This document shows, in pieces, positions 1 through 6,803 of a stretch of 16,509 nucleotides of DNA (positions within the stretch are counted from its first letter, which is position 1; each line of letters begins with the position of its first letter). The stretch comes from Candidatus Helarchaeota archaeon. Lineage in GTDB: Archaea; Asgardarchaeota; Lokiarchaeia; Helarchaeales; HEL-GB-A. The DNA lies in assembly GCA_016840125.1 (NCBI GenBank), contig JAEOSY010000122.1, positions 1 to 16,509 on the forward strand, in the 5' to 3' direction. The notes beneath the pieces are model-generated. The model was not told the origin of the DNA, did no database searches, and saw nothing but the letters and a program-made list of their open reading frames with translations. The position numbers were made by a program, and so were the translations under genes.

Positions 1-301
1 ATTGGATGGCAGGGATCGGGTGATTAAAAGAAGTGCTTCAAATGTCAGCAATGTGGAGAGGTATTATATCTAGAATATCAGTTATGGTAAAAACCCAATT
101 ATATATTGTCAACTACTCGTCTTTTAAAAATCGTCTCCTTACTCTATTCGAAAAACCTGTACTTGATCCCTAATGGTAAAAAAACCATTGTTATGATACT
201 ATTACCTCAACGAACCGCGTTCACGTTTAAGTACTTTTCGAAATACCAAGCCTTCTATCTGTTTGTAAAAAAGTTACACAATTTCTTTAACTCACCTTCA
301 T
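1..301. other. Left-edge stretch without a supportable gene
   Basis: I see no convincing gene here. On the plus strand, positions 28-90 read as a 20-codon open stretch containing C-x2-C-x2-C (Cys-Phe-Lys-Cys-Gln-Gln-Cys-Gly). It could be a decayed zinc-binding segment of something entering from the left edge, but a stop lies directly upstream in that frame (25-27). A 68-codon frame from a TTG at 106 to 312 has no ribosome binding site and no recognisable composition, and I regard it as spurious. Confidence 0.3.
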
Positions 302-309
302 GGGAAGGA
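302..309 (+). promoter_or_regulatory. Ribosome binding site of the zinc-ribbon protein
   Basis: The purine run GGGAAGGA ends six bases before the ATG at 316, which supports that ATG as the start. Confidence 0.5.
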
Positions 310-315
310 TAATTT

Positions 316-519
316 ATGAATAGTGAAAGACCTAAATGCTTCCGTTGCAAACGTATAATTTCAGAAGAAGAAGATATCCTTGAACACGACGGAAATATCT
401 ATTGTCCCATATGCTATAGTGAAAAGCTAGTTCCAAAACTGAGTTTAATTCAAATTATCTTTTACATTGCCCTTGCGGTAGCTATATTCAGCCTAATCAT
501 GGTACTAATTAACATATAA
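316..519 (+). CDS. Small zinc-ribbon, tail-anchored membrane protein
   Basis: This is a 67-residue protein with two Cys pairs, C8-x2-C11 and C30-x2-C33. The intervening segment (HDGNIYCPIC) resembles one half of a LIM-like or treble-clef zinc ribbon. Residues about 43-66 form one hydrophobic helix ending almost at the C-terminus, so the zinc domain should face the cytosol on a tail anchor. The start is supported by a purine-rich ribosome binding site six bases upstream. Small zinc-ribbon/tail-anchor proteins are common in archaea and usually have no assigned function. The downstream neighbour is a coding remnant, so there is no operon partner. The gene looks genuine because of the paired cysteines and start signal; its function is unknown. 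Confidence 0.72.
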   Translation: MNSERPKCFRCKRIISEEEDILEHDGNIYCPICYSEKLVPKLSLIQIIFYIALAVAIFSLIMVLINI

Positions 520-725
520 AGAAGAACAACATCCTCATCCTGAAGCACTCCGAGGAGCACGAGGGAGTCAAACCCAAGAAGAAGCGGACCGTCTGGATCA
601 TCCCGCACCCCGCCATGACCCTCCCCCAGCTCAGCAATCTGAAGAAGGAGAAGACCGCGTGGAAGCAGCGGTGCCGTGAGAAGATCGATCTATTTTACAA
701 AACCATTAAACACTCAGGAATTTGA
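513..725 (+). pseudogene. Coding remnant with very high GC at third codon positions
   Basis: The frame is open for 70 codons to the TGA at 723-725, but has no upstream start because a stop lies at 510-512. From about 525 to 690 nearly every codon ends in G or C. This differs sharply from the AT-ending codons on both sides, so the stretch is a real piece of coding sequence with foreign codon usage. The peptide is basic (a KPKKKRTVWIIPHPAM segment is typical). Codons after 690 are AT-rich again, so the 3' end may be fused host sequence. It overlaps the end of the minus-strand gene at 714. I do not recognise the family; a transposase C-terminal remnant is one guess. Confidence 0.45.
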
Positions 726-1187
726 TTCTTTAAAACGTTCAATTTTTTCCTGACTTATGTCGATCAACTGCTCCTCATACTGAGGGAGAAGCCTTTCAAC
801 TCGCCTATTTAATAGGTCGAGCCACTGGAGGATTTTCAGGATCCCGTAAGTGATGAGGGAGGAGATCTCCGCTTCGAAGGTGTGGAAGAACGGGAGGAGG
901 GTCGACATGATTTCAACTTCAAGAGGGAAGAACGTCTCCTGTTGGAGTTTTATCCAGAACCTATTCTTTTTGTTTAAAAGATTTTCATATTTCTCAGCCT
1001 CGACCTTCAATAGGTTGGTTTCATAGAGTATTTGCGCCTCTTCAGTCAATAATTCCAGATTATGCATCACATAGAGCAGGCTGGTCTCCACGTACAGCTT
1101 CACATTGCTGACCATTTCAAAGAAAGGTTCGAGCAGGAGGGGTAATTCAACGGTCTTAATAGTGTTTTGATTAAGAAATCCCGACAT
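714..1187 (-). CDS. Hypothetical all-helical protein
   Basis: This 157-residue protein is rich in Leu, Glu, Lys and Gln and predicted by eye to be almost entirely alpha-helical. Heptad-like Leu spacing runs through residues about 35-85 and 120-155. There is no signal peptide and no cysteine pattern, and I do not recognise a family. The ATG at 1185-1187 lacks a clear Shine-Dalgarno; Met25 or Met41 are possible internal starts. Codon usage is mosaic: the portion at about 815-910 uses mostly G/C-ending codons while both ends are AT-rich, echoing the neighbouring GC-rich remnant. The 3' end overlaps that remnant by 12 bases on the opposite strand. It could be a decaying gene or part of a mobile unit. 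Confidence 0.5.
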   Translation of the reverse strand: MSGFLNQNTIKTVELPLLLEPFFEMVSNVKLYVETSLLYVMHNLELLTEEAQILYETNLLKVEAEKYENLLNKKNRFWIKLQQETFFPLEVEIMSTLLPFFHTFEAEISSLITYGILKILQWLDLLNRRVERLLPQYEEQLIDISQEKIERFKESNS

Positions 1188-1584
1188 TTATATTTTAAAA
1201 GAAATGATACAATATAAAAATTTTGGATGAATAAATACCTCCAACGATTGTAGGTTTTTTACAATTTTTTCATACCTTCAAACTCATTTACTTCTATCTT
1301 GTTAAAAAAATCAGTTTATCCTTGAAATTTAGGTCTCAATTCAACTAAACATTATTCTTAAGAATATAGAAATTATAAAAGATAACTATGGTCTTCTTAG
1401 AAAATTTAGCAGGATTCTTGTCTCTTTCTTGATAGATGTGAAAGCCGGAGCCTCTAACCAATTTAATCTTACAATTTAACTAGAACTTTTTTTTTATGCT
1501 AACATCAAAAACAAAATGCACTTCACATAAAAGACTCAATTCGAATAAAGGTTTGAAAAATTCGAAAATGATGGTCTGAGTACA
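1188..1584. other. AT-rich intergenic region
   Basis: I see no gene in this stretch of nearly 400 bases. It holds a weak inverted repeat (ATTGTA at 1247-1252 pairing with TACAAT at 1260-1265) followed by a short T-run. An oligo-T/TATA-like stretch lies near 1489-1500. Promoters for the flanking divergent genes should lie here, but none can be placed with confidence. Confidence 0.4.
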
Positions 1585-2805
1585 ATGGCAAATGAAGAAG
1601 AAAAAAAGAAGAAGGTCAAAACTAAAATTGGTTTAGCAGATGATCTTCCAACACCACCTGTGAATCCGGTATATTTTGCGATGCAGATAGCAATTACAGT
1701 TATTCTTGTAATAATTCAAACTCTCATTGGGATCTTTTATTTAAATCTTCCGGAAATCCCGTTTACAGTCTCTGCGTGGTTGTTAGGGCTTTCTATCGCT
1801 TATTTCTTCTACAGAGATAATGAATACCTTTACAGCATGATTTTAGGGGGTTTTATGGCTGTAGTTTTTGTAATTGGTTCAAATATGGCGAGCGGACTAT
1901 TTTGGGACTTCCAACATATACCTATTCTACTAGCGGCAATCCATATTTTAACTCAAAAGAGGGAATTTGATTTCAAGGTCGTAATTTATGGTACCATGTT
2001 CGTATTCTGCTGGTTATGGACCGTATGGTTAACGGGAGTGGCATATTCAGCGGTTTTTGACCTGAATGGTATGATTGCACTCTCATTTATCACCCTTATG
2101 AATCTCACCCTGTTCTACTCGTTCAAAAGGAAATCCCGTGAGAACGACGAGAAAAAGAAGAGAAGTTTTTCTAGTAAATCCCTAGTTCAAGTAATTATTA
2201 TGCTTGCAATAACTATTGCTCTAATCTTTTTGTTAGCAGGAGATGTTTTCACTTACTGGCAGGGTATGGTCTACACGACCATTTCGATCGTTACCATTCT
2301 GATAGCCCTCGCCGTATTTTTAAGAAGGGTGATCAATGTGGAGCAGATCGTTAAGGATATTATGACACTTCGTCCAGATATGACAAGATTGGATAAGGCA
2401 CTCTATTTTGGGTATATACCACTGTTTTTTTCAGTGGTAGTTTTAGCAAGTTTAGACGGGGGACGATTTCATTGGACAACTGAAGTGCCAGTTCTCATCT
2501 ATTTTTTTGGTTGTATAGGACTTGGCTTTTCTAATTTTTTGAAGCGATGGGCAATAATATCGCATAACGAATTTATAGGACCTTATCGTGTCATTAGACA
2601 CCCTGGATATCTCAGTGGAATCATTGGAGTTATTTCTACCGCGATAGTGCTCGGTTCGTTATGGTCATTGATACCCGCGGGGTGTGCTGCAGTTTTCCTA
2701 ATAATTTTGGCGTATAAAGACGATAGATCGCTCGCGAAACGCTCAACTGATTATGCTAATTACATGAAAAAGGTTAAATATCGGTTAATTCCCGGGATTT
2801 TTTAA
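1585..2805 (+). CDS. Polytopic membrane protein with C-terminal isoprenylcysteine/phospholipid methyltransferase-like domain
   Basis: This 406-residue protein starts with a charged Lys/Glu N-terminus, followed by about eight hydrophobic helices (residues 28-250) of unknown family. Residues about 270-406 match the membrane methyltransferases related to ICMT and PEMT. The diagnostic elements are LDGGRFHW (290-297), GPYRVIRHPGYLSG (332-345; the Arg-His-Pro helps bind S-adenosylmethionine) and the C-terminal KYRLIPGIF (398-406). These enzymes methylate lipid-linked carboxylates or phospholipid head groups in the membrane. The segment between the preceding helix and GPYR is about ten residues shorter than in typical relatives. 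The usual C-terminal acidic pair appears as Asp-Asp (379-380). The stop is 14 bases before the S51-like gene, so the two form an operon. Substrate is unknown. No clear Shine-Dalgarno was seen. Confidence 0.75.
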   Translation: MANEEEKKKKVKTKIGLADDLPTPPVNPVYFAMQIAITVILVIIQTLIGIFYLNLPEIPFTVSAWLLGLSIAYFFYRDNEYLYSMILGGFMAVVFVIGSNMASGLFWDFQHIPILLAAIHILTQKREFDFKVVIYGTMFVFCWLWTVWLTGVAYSAVFDLNGMIALSFITLMNLTLFYSFKRKSRENDEKKKRSFSSKSLVQVIIMLAITIALIFLLAGDVFTYWQGMVYTTISIVTILIALAVFLRRVINVEQIVKDIMTLRPDMTRLDKALYFGYIPLFFSVVVLASLDGGRFHWTTEVPVLIYFFGCIGLGFSNFLKRWAIISHNEFIGPYRVIRHPGYLSGIIGVISTAIVLGSLWSLIPAGCAAVFLIILAYKDDRSLAKRSTDYANYMKKVKYRLIPGIF

Positions 2806-2893
2806 GAGGACTTCTATCAATGAGAGTAATTGTTTACAGTAATGAAATTATCCCAGAGAAACTCAGGGTGGATCGATATCTATATCGTCAAAA
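2758..2893 (+). repeat. Dispersed 136-bp duplication, copy 1 (operon junction)
   Basis: This segment covers the last 16 codons of the methyltransferase-like gene, the intergenic ribosome binding site and the first about 25 codons of the S51-like gene. It aligns without gaps to 3703-3838, with about six mismatches by eye. Confidence 0.85.
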
Positions 2894-3488
2894 AGATGAT
2901 GTAAAGATCGTTTTTCTTCCGTTAGTAGTAGAGGAAGATACTAAAAAGAAGCATTATGAAATAGTCCAGCAATATTATGCGGGACTAGGCATTCAAAAAG
3001 TCGATTATCTCGATTTAACCAAGAAAATTCCTGCAGAAATCCTCGATACACTTAGCTACTATGATGTCTTACATTTCTCAGGTGGAAATACTTTAGAAAC
3101 ACTCCTGTATTTCAAGGAAAATAGATTAGATCAAATTTTTGAGAGATTAAAAAAAGAGGATAAACTATTTATTGGCCACTGTGGGGGGGCAGTTTTGCTA
3201 TCAAGTAATGCCTCTTGGATTAGATTACGAACGGAAAATATTGGGGCGGTTCTTGACAGATATTTAGATTATAAAGGGTTGGAATTAGTCAATTTTGAGT
3301 TTCTTCCCCACTACAACCGATTTAAAAAGGAGAAAGAATTTTTGGAAAAGCTTGTGGAATATTCTATTGGTATTCGGAATCCGATTTACGCTTGTAAAGA
3401 TGGGGATGGTATCATCATTGAGGGAAAAAAACTAAAATTTGTTGGAGATCTTGTGGAAATCTCACATGGTGAAATTCATCGACTCTGA
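2820..3488 (+). CDS. Peptidase S51-like protein with Cys nucleophile
   Basis: This 222-residue protein has the layout of the peptidase E (S51, class I glutamine amidotransferase-like) fold. A beta-strand plus Ser-Gly-Gly-Asn loop lies at 87-90, the nucleophile elbow Gly-His-Cys-Gly-Gly at 119-123, and a Pro-His-Tyr-Asn-Arg segment at 163-167 supplies a likely catalytic His164. In classical S51 enzymes, which cleave N-terminal Asp dipeptides or hydrolyse cyanophycin, the elbow is G-x-S-A-G. Here the Ser is Cys121, giving an elbow closer to glutamine amidotransferases. No signal peptide is present, so it is cytoplasmic. A GAGGA ribosome binding site at 2806-2810 sits nine bases before the ATG. 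It follows the methyltransferase-like gene in an apparent operon. Its activity could be peptidase, amidase or amidotransferase. Confidence 0.75.
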   Translation: MRVIVYSNEIIPEKLRVDRYLYRQKDDVKIVFLPLVVEEDTKKKHYEIVQQYYAGLGIQKVDYLDLTKKIPAEILDTLSYYDVLHFSGGNTLETLLYFKENRLDQIFERLKKEDKLFIGHCGGAVLLSSNASWIRLRTENIGAVLDRYLDYKGLELVNFEFLPHYNRFKKEKEFLEKLVEYSIGIRNPIYACKDGDGIIIEGKKLKFVGDLVEISHGEIHRL

Positions 3489-3492
3489 TTTT

Positions 3493-3729
3493 CTATCTCT
3501 TAACAATTTTCTTAATAAGGAGGAAGCCTAACACGCAACAGAGCCCGAGCATTACGAGAGAGATGATGTAATCCCACCAAGTGAACCCAGGAGAGATTTC
3601 CTCGGAGGGTTGGAGTTCAGCGAGTTTTTGGTCAGCAAGATCCATCAGTTTTGAAAGATTTATTTTCGCGATTCGTACTGTAGAGTTTAGCAGTTTTATA
3701 CAAATTACATGAAACAGGTTAAATTTTGG
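3493..3729 (-). pseudogene. C-terminal remnant of a single-pass membrane protein
   Basis: The minus strand is open from 3729 to the TAG at 3493-3495. An in-frame ATG at 3643-3645 would give 50 residues. The peptide ends in Phe-Thr-Trp-Trp-Asp-Tyr followed by one hydrophobic helix (about 20 residues) and a basic tail (Lys-Lys-Ile-Val-Lys-Arg), typical of the membrane anchor of an archaeal surface protein. No ribosome binding site precedes the ATG. The frame runs backward into the duplicated fragment, so the 5' portion of the gene seems to be lost. It could instead be a very small intact membrane protein. Confidence 0.4.
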
Positions 3730-3838
3730 TTAATTCCCGGGATTTTTTAAGAGGACTTCTATCAGTGAGAGTAATTCTTTACAGTAATGAAATTATCCCA
3801 GAGAAACTCAGGGTGGATCGATTTCTATATCGTCAAAA
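3703..3838 (+). repeat. Dispersed 136-bp duplication, copy 2 (orphan junction)
   Basis: This is a near-identical copy of 2758-2893, on the same strand and about 945 bases downstream. It includes the methyltransferase tail (ending LIPGIF then TAA at 3748-3750), the ribosome binding site and the S51-like start, where ATG has become GTG. Similarity stops abruptly at both ends. It may be the residue of a tandem duplication of the two-gene unit that was mostly deleted. Confidence 0.85.
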
Positions 3839-3857
3839 TTTAATTGGTATTATTTGA
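3765..3857 (+). pseudogene. Truncated S51-like gene, 5' fragment
   Basis: This is the first 25 codons of the S51-like protein, nearly unchanged and starting with GTG, followed by five unrelated codons and a TGA at 3855-3857. It retains its ribosome binding site (GAGGA) but lacks the catalytic elbow and His, so it cannot encode an enzyme. It is the coding part of duplication copy 2. Confidence 0.7.
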
Positions 3858-3865
3858 AAAAAATT

Positions 3866-4588
3866 TTATTTTTTTGATAAAGAGTCGGTGAATTTCTTTG
3901 GAATAATGGGGGGTTTAGAGGGAGCGATTTGGCGGTGATAGAAGGCATGTAAAATAATGGCGGCGGAAACCGTAATCCCTACTATTAATATAGCAAGAGG
4001 GATCAGTATTTCAGTTAAAGATCCTCCTGTAGTTGTCTTTTCAGTTATTACAATCATTACACTGGAGGGTGTTCCATAGAATCCAGCGGAATCATTGAAT
4101 TGCAGAGTGTAATTCCACACACTCATGCCGCAGTTGGTATTAATCGGCACCATTAAATTAACCCCACTTTCCCATTCTGTCCAAGGAATATGTTCAGAAT
4201 TATTAATCAGAATCCGATAGTAGCCACCAGCAACATTATCGGATAAAATCCAATTGATAGACGCTCCTGTTTGACCTTCGTGATAGGTTGCACCGGAGGG
4301 ACTAATTGAGGAAGGGGGCTGTGTTTCGTAAATATTGACAATAACCGAGCTTACTTGTCCCCATAATCCCTTGGAGTCGTTATAATAAATAGAATAATTC
4401 CATTGCCCGATTTCACGAAACGTATCAATCGGGATTAAAAATTCCTCAGCACTGATCCATGGAGTCCAACCCGTATAGCGGGTGTCGTTTATTAGTATTT
4501 GATAGTAGCCTCCTGCGATATTATCATTTAGAAGCCAAGCTTGGTTAGCTATCGAGTCAGATTGTGTATTTTTCTGTAGCTTTGTCTT
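3866..4588 (-). pseudogene. 5'-truncated surface protein with tandem Ig-like domains and membrane anchor
   Basis: The frame is open for 240 codons. It encodes two tandem repeats of about 85 residues. Each has a Trp-x-Leu/Ile strand, an Asp-Asn-x-Ala-Gly-Gly-Tyr-Tyr segment, a Trp-Thr-x-Trp motif, a Pro-Ile-Asp/Asn-Thr strand and a closing Trp-Asn-Tyr strand. A single transmembrane helix and a basic cytoplasmic tail follow. Such Ig/PKD-like repeats with a C-terminal anchor are typical of archaeal surface proteins. No start codon exists in frame before 4151-4153, which lies inside the second repeat, and there is no signal peptide. An ATG with a lysine-rich N-terminus lies at 4603-4605, five bases after the sialidase stop, but in another frame and ending after 18 codons. 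The gene has probably lost its 5' portion by deletion plus frameshift. The 95-codon frame from 4153 alone is unlikely to be functional. Confidence 0.65.
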
Positions 4589-4609
4589 TTAATGCTTTTC
4601 TTCATTAAT

Positions 4610-6232
4610 TTATGGTGATTCTAACCAAGCTATATTAAATTGCACGAAGATCAAAAAATCATGGTAATCGTGAAAAGGGGGTTTATTATGTTTGTTATCA
4701 CCGATTTCAAATAAAATACAAATAGTCTTGTTAGAGAGGACCGCCAAATCGGAATAGCCAGCGTTGCCGGTGTATAATACTTTGGAGATATTCCAACTTT
4801 CACATTCGTTATAGCTGAGGTGTATGGACATGTTTTGCCTATCGGATGGGTGTGAGGGGTTAGAGAGGATAATCCGATTATACGAAGAATTTCCAATATC
4901 GGTTAAACGTATGATTGAGGCTTGGCAGGTCGGATCTCTTAAGGCATTTTCTACACTCACGTTACCCCAATTTAATCCCCCATCGTGACTCCAGGAATAC
5001 AAGCGTCTGTAGTTATCACTATATTGGGGGCGGATTGTCATGTAAATGCTTCCATTAACCGTTTCTACGATTTCACATTCGCTACCATTAGCGGTATAAT
5101 TGCCTCTATGCCAACTCAGACCATTATCATCGCTATATATTATAAGCGAATGTGTTATTGAGCTGCTCGGGATCTGAATATAAGCGGGAAGCAATAACCT
5201 CCCAGTATAGGGAGCTTTAGTCAGTTGGATTCCATGGCCGGGACCCATCACAAACCATTTTGGCCATGATGGGGGCTTCACGTAGGGGGTGATATTCCAC
5301 GGGCTCGACCAAGTCTTTCCCCCATCTGAACTATTTATAAGAAAAACCTGCCAAGCTTCGATGCAATAAGATAACCACACCACTCCAGTGACGTTATCAT
5401 ACACGGGACAGGGCTCGCCAGCTTTTTGCAATCCCGCATCGACTAGCACCTCTAAAGACGACCACGTCGCTCCACCATCTTCACTTCGTTTCATCACCAA
5501 ATCAATCTTCCCCATATCAAATGCACTATATTTTCTTCCCTCGGCAAAGGCAAGAATTGTATCATTAGGTAATACTAACAACGAGGGAATGCGAAAGGAA
5601 TAATAGCCTTCAGTGCCAGAGGTGAATAAATCCGTGCTTCGGAGTGTTCCAGGATCTAATTCACCATGTGGAGCGGGAGGATAAATTGGAAAATGGGTTG
5701 TAAAAAAAGGAAGAAATATTATGGGGAATGCAATTATTAGAAGGAGAAAGCCCCCGAGAACAGATTTTTTAATTTTCCCATTGGTATAGCGATTTTTAAC
5801 GAATTTTAGACCACTATATAATAGCAATCCTACAATTAAAGACATGACCATACCGACTGAATAAATTGCCAAGTCTGTTAGTCTAATTAATTCTATAGAC
5901 ATAAGCCTCTCAGCGGAGAAGTTAACATTCGCTCTAAAAAATAAAACGAATACACCAGAGAATGGAATGCCTAACCCAATCAAAGCACCTATCAATCCGC
6001 CCCATCTGAAAGAGCTTGCCACCAATCGCCATAGTAATAGTACCCCCCCGATAGAAGCGCCAATCCCGAGGAAAAAATAGAATAAAACCGATTCAATAAT
6101 GATGTGGTAGATTATCGCAAACCATATTAGAAGACTAATATTGAAAATCGCAAGTCCAATGGCAACTAAGCCTAGCATTTTAGTAAATCTACTAGACCCT
6201 TTTGGAGATTTCATTTTCAATGCCTTAGTCAC
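4610..6232 (-). CDS. Membrane-anchored exo-alpha-sialidase (GH33-like, BNR repeats)
   Basis: This 540-residue protein has about five N-terminal transmembrane helices (18-46, 48-70, 76-99, 120-144, 157-178), then a six-bladed propeller sialidase domain (about 195-530) expected outside the cell. The hallmarks are Phe-Arg-Ile-Pro at 213-216 (Arg214 of the carboxylate-binding triad), further candidate Arg401 and Arg465, a candidate acid Asp239, Glu385, and the nucleophile Tyr493 in GYSDL. Asp boxes are at 250-257, 301-308, 367-374 and 415-422, with a degenerate one at 473-480. Many N-x-S/T sequons fit an extracellular glycoprotein. Such enzymes remove terminal sialic-acid-type sugars from glycans. 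The start drawn is GTG; an ATG six codons in (Met7) has a better purine run upstream. An upstream hypothetical gene on the same strand may be co-transcribed. Confidence 0.86.
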   Translation of the reverse strand: MTKALKMKSPKGSSRFTKMLGLVAIGLAIFNISLLIWFAIIYHIIIESVLFYFFLGIGASIGGVLLLWRLVASSFRWGGLIGALIGLGIPFSGVFVLFFRANVNFSAERLMSIELIRLTDLAIYSVGMVMSLIVGLLLYSGLKFVKNRYTNGKIKKSVLGGFLLLIIAFPIIFLPFFTTHFPIYPPAPHGELDPGTLRSTDLFTSGTEGYYSFRIPSLLVLPNDTILAFAEGRKYSAFDMGKIDLVMKRSEDGGATWSSLEVLVDAGLQKAGEPCPVYDNVTGVVWLSYCIEAWQVFLINSSDGGKTWSSPWNITPYVKPPSWPKWFVMGPGHGIQLTKAPYTGRLLLPAYIQIPSSSITHSLIIYSDDNGLSWHRGNYTANGSECEIVETVNGSIYMTIRPQYSDNYRRLYSWSHDGGLNWGNVSVENALRDPTCQASIIRLTDIGNSSYNRIILSNPSHPSDRQNMSIHLSYNECESWNISKVLYTGNAGYSDLAVLSNKTICILFEIGDNKHNKPPFHDYHDFLIFVQFNIAWLESP

Positions 6233-6302
6233 TACTTTATTACTAACATTAAATTATTTCTATCGGCTCTAATACTCAAAAAAAAGTGGATTTAGGAGGA
6301 AT

Positions 6303-6320
6303 GGATTTTCAAAAAAATCC
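6303..6320 (-). terminator. Hairpin/oligo-T terminator after the 121-residue hypothetical gene
   Basis: GGATTTT pairs with AAAATCC across a 4-base loop. Read on the minus strand, it includes a seven-T run beginning just beyond the stop at 6328. This fits archaeal T-rich termination or attenuation before the sialidase gene. Confidence 0.4.
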
Positions 6321-6327
6321 GTAATTA

Positions 6328-6693
6328 TTAGCTCTCTTCTTCACCAACTAGTTCCGCACTTGTGGCAATTCTATTTGCCTGGGCAATAGTATCATAGATA
6401 AAAGCATAAATTGGTTTTTCGTTCCGAAGTAAATCAATATAAAACGGGTAATCCTCCTTAGGGACAAATATCCAGCCTCTTTTCTTTGCCAACTCAGTTT
6501 GATTGGTGGGTAAGTTGTAATCTGATGGGATAAAAAAGATACGCAAAGTATACCCGTCAGCACCATAACAGATTATTGATGCATCATAAGGAACGTTAAC
6601 ATGTTGTCCCTTGATTTGTATAGTAGTGTTTGGACTTACTCTACGGCGAGCTGCAATATAAGAGTTTACTTGGAACTTTTTAGACTGTACCAT
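6328..6693 (-). CDS. Hypothetical protein, 121 residues
   Basis: I do not recognise this family. The protein is soluble with no signal peptide or membrane helix. It has a basic N-terminus (Arg-Arg-Arg at 16-18), apparent beta-strands at about 24-35 and 47-56, a tryptophan-containing strand near 74 and a C-terminal acidic tail. One cysteine occurs, near residue 42. The ATG at 6691-6693 is preceded by purines (GGAG about 12 bases upstream and GATGAG closer). It lies 95 bases upstream of the sialidase on the same strand, with a hairpin between them. It is divergent from the TIM-barrel gene. It may belong to the same surface-glycan locus, but nothing in the protein itself shows this. Confidence 0.6.
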   Translation of the reverse strand: MVQSKKFQVNSYIAARRRVSPNTTIQIKGQHVNVPYDASIICYGADGYTLRIFFIPSDYNLPTNQTELAKKRGWIFVPKEDYPFYIDLLRNEKPIYAFIYDTIAQANRIATSAELVGEEES

Positions 6694-6803
6694 AAATTCT
6701 CATCGCTCCATTTTTTTAATTCGTAATTCTTGAATAAACCTATTTTTTATATTCTTTGTGGAATTTTCTTAAAGAGAATTGTGGTTATTATAATGGGATT
6801 ATA
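6694..6803. promoter_or_regulatory. Divergent promoter region
   Basis: This region lies between the minus-strand hypothetical gene and the plus-strand TIM-barrel gene. An AT tract at 6741-6754 (TATTTTTTATATTC) is a plausible TATA element for the plus-strand gene and lies about 50 bases before the GTG at 6804. Confidence 0.35.

Noticed and set aside
106..312. 68-codon plus-strand frame from TTG
   Set aside because: No ribosome binding site, rare start codon, no recognisable composition; probably chance.
1247..1270. Inverted repeat plus T-run as terminator
   Set aside because: Six-base AT-rich stem with no gene ending upstream on the plus strand; not more than expected in AT-rich DNA.
6294..6324. 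AGGAGG followed by ATG and a seven-codon frame on the plus strand
   Set aside because: Too short, lies inside the hairpin/terminator region of opposing genes, and leads into no gene on that strand.
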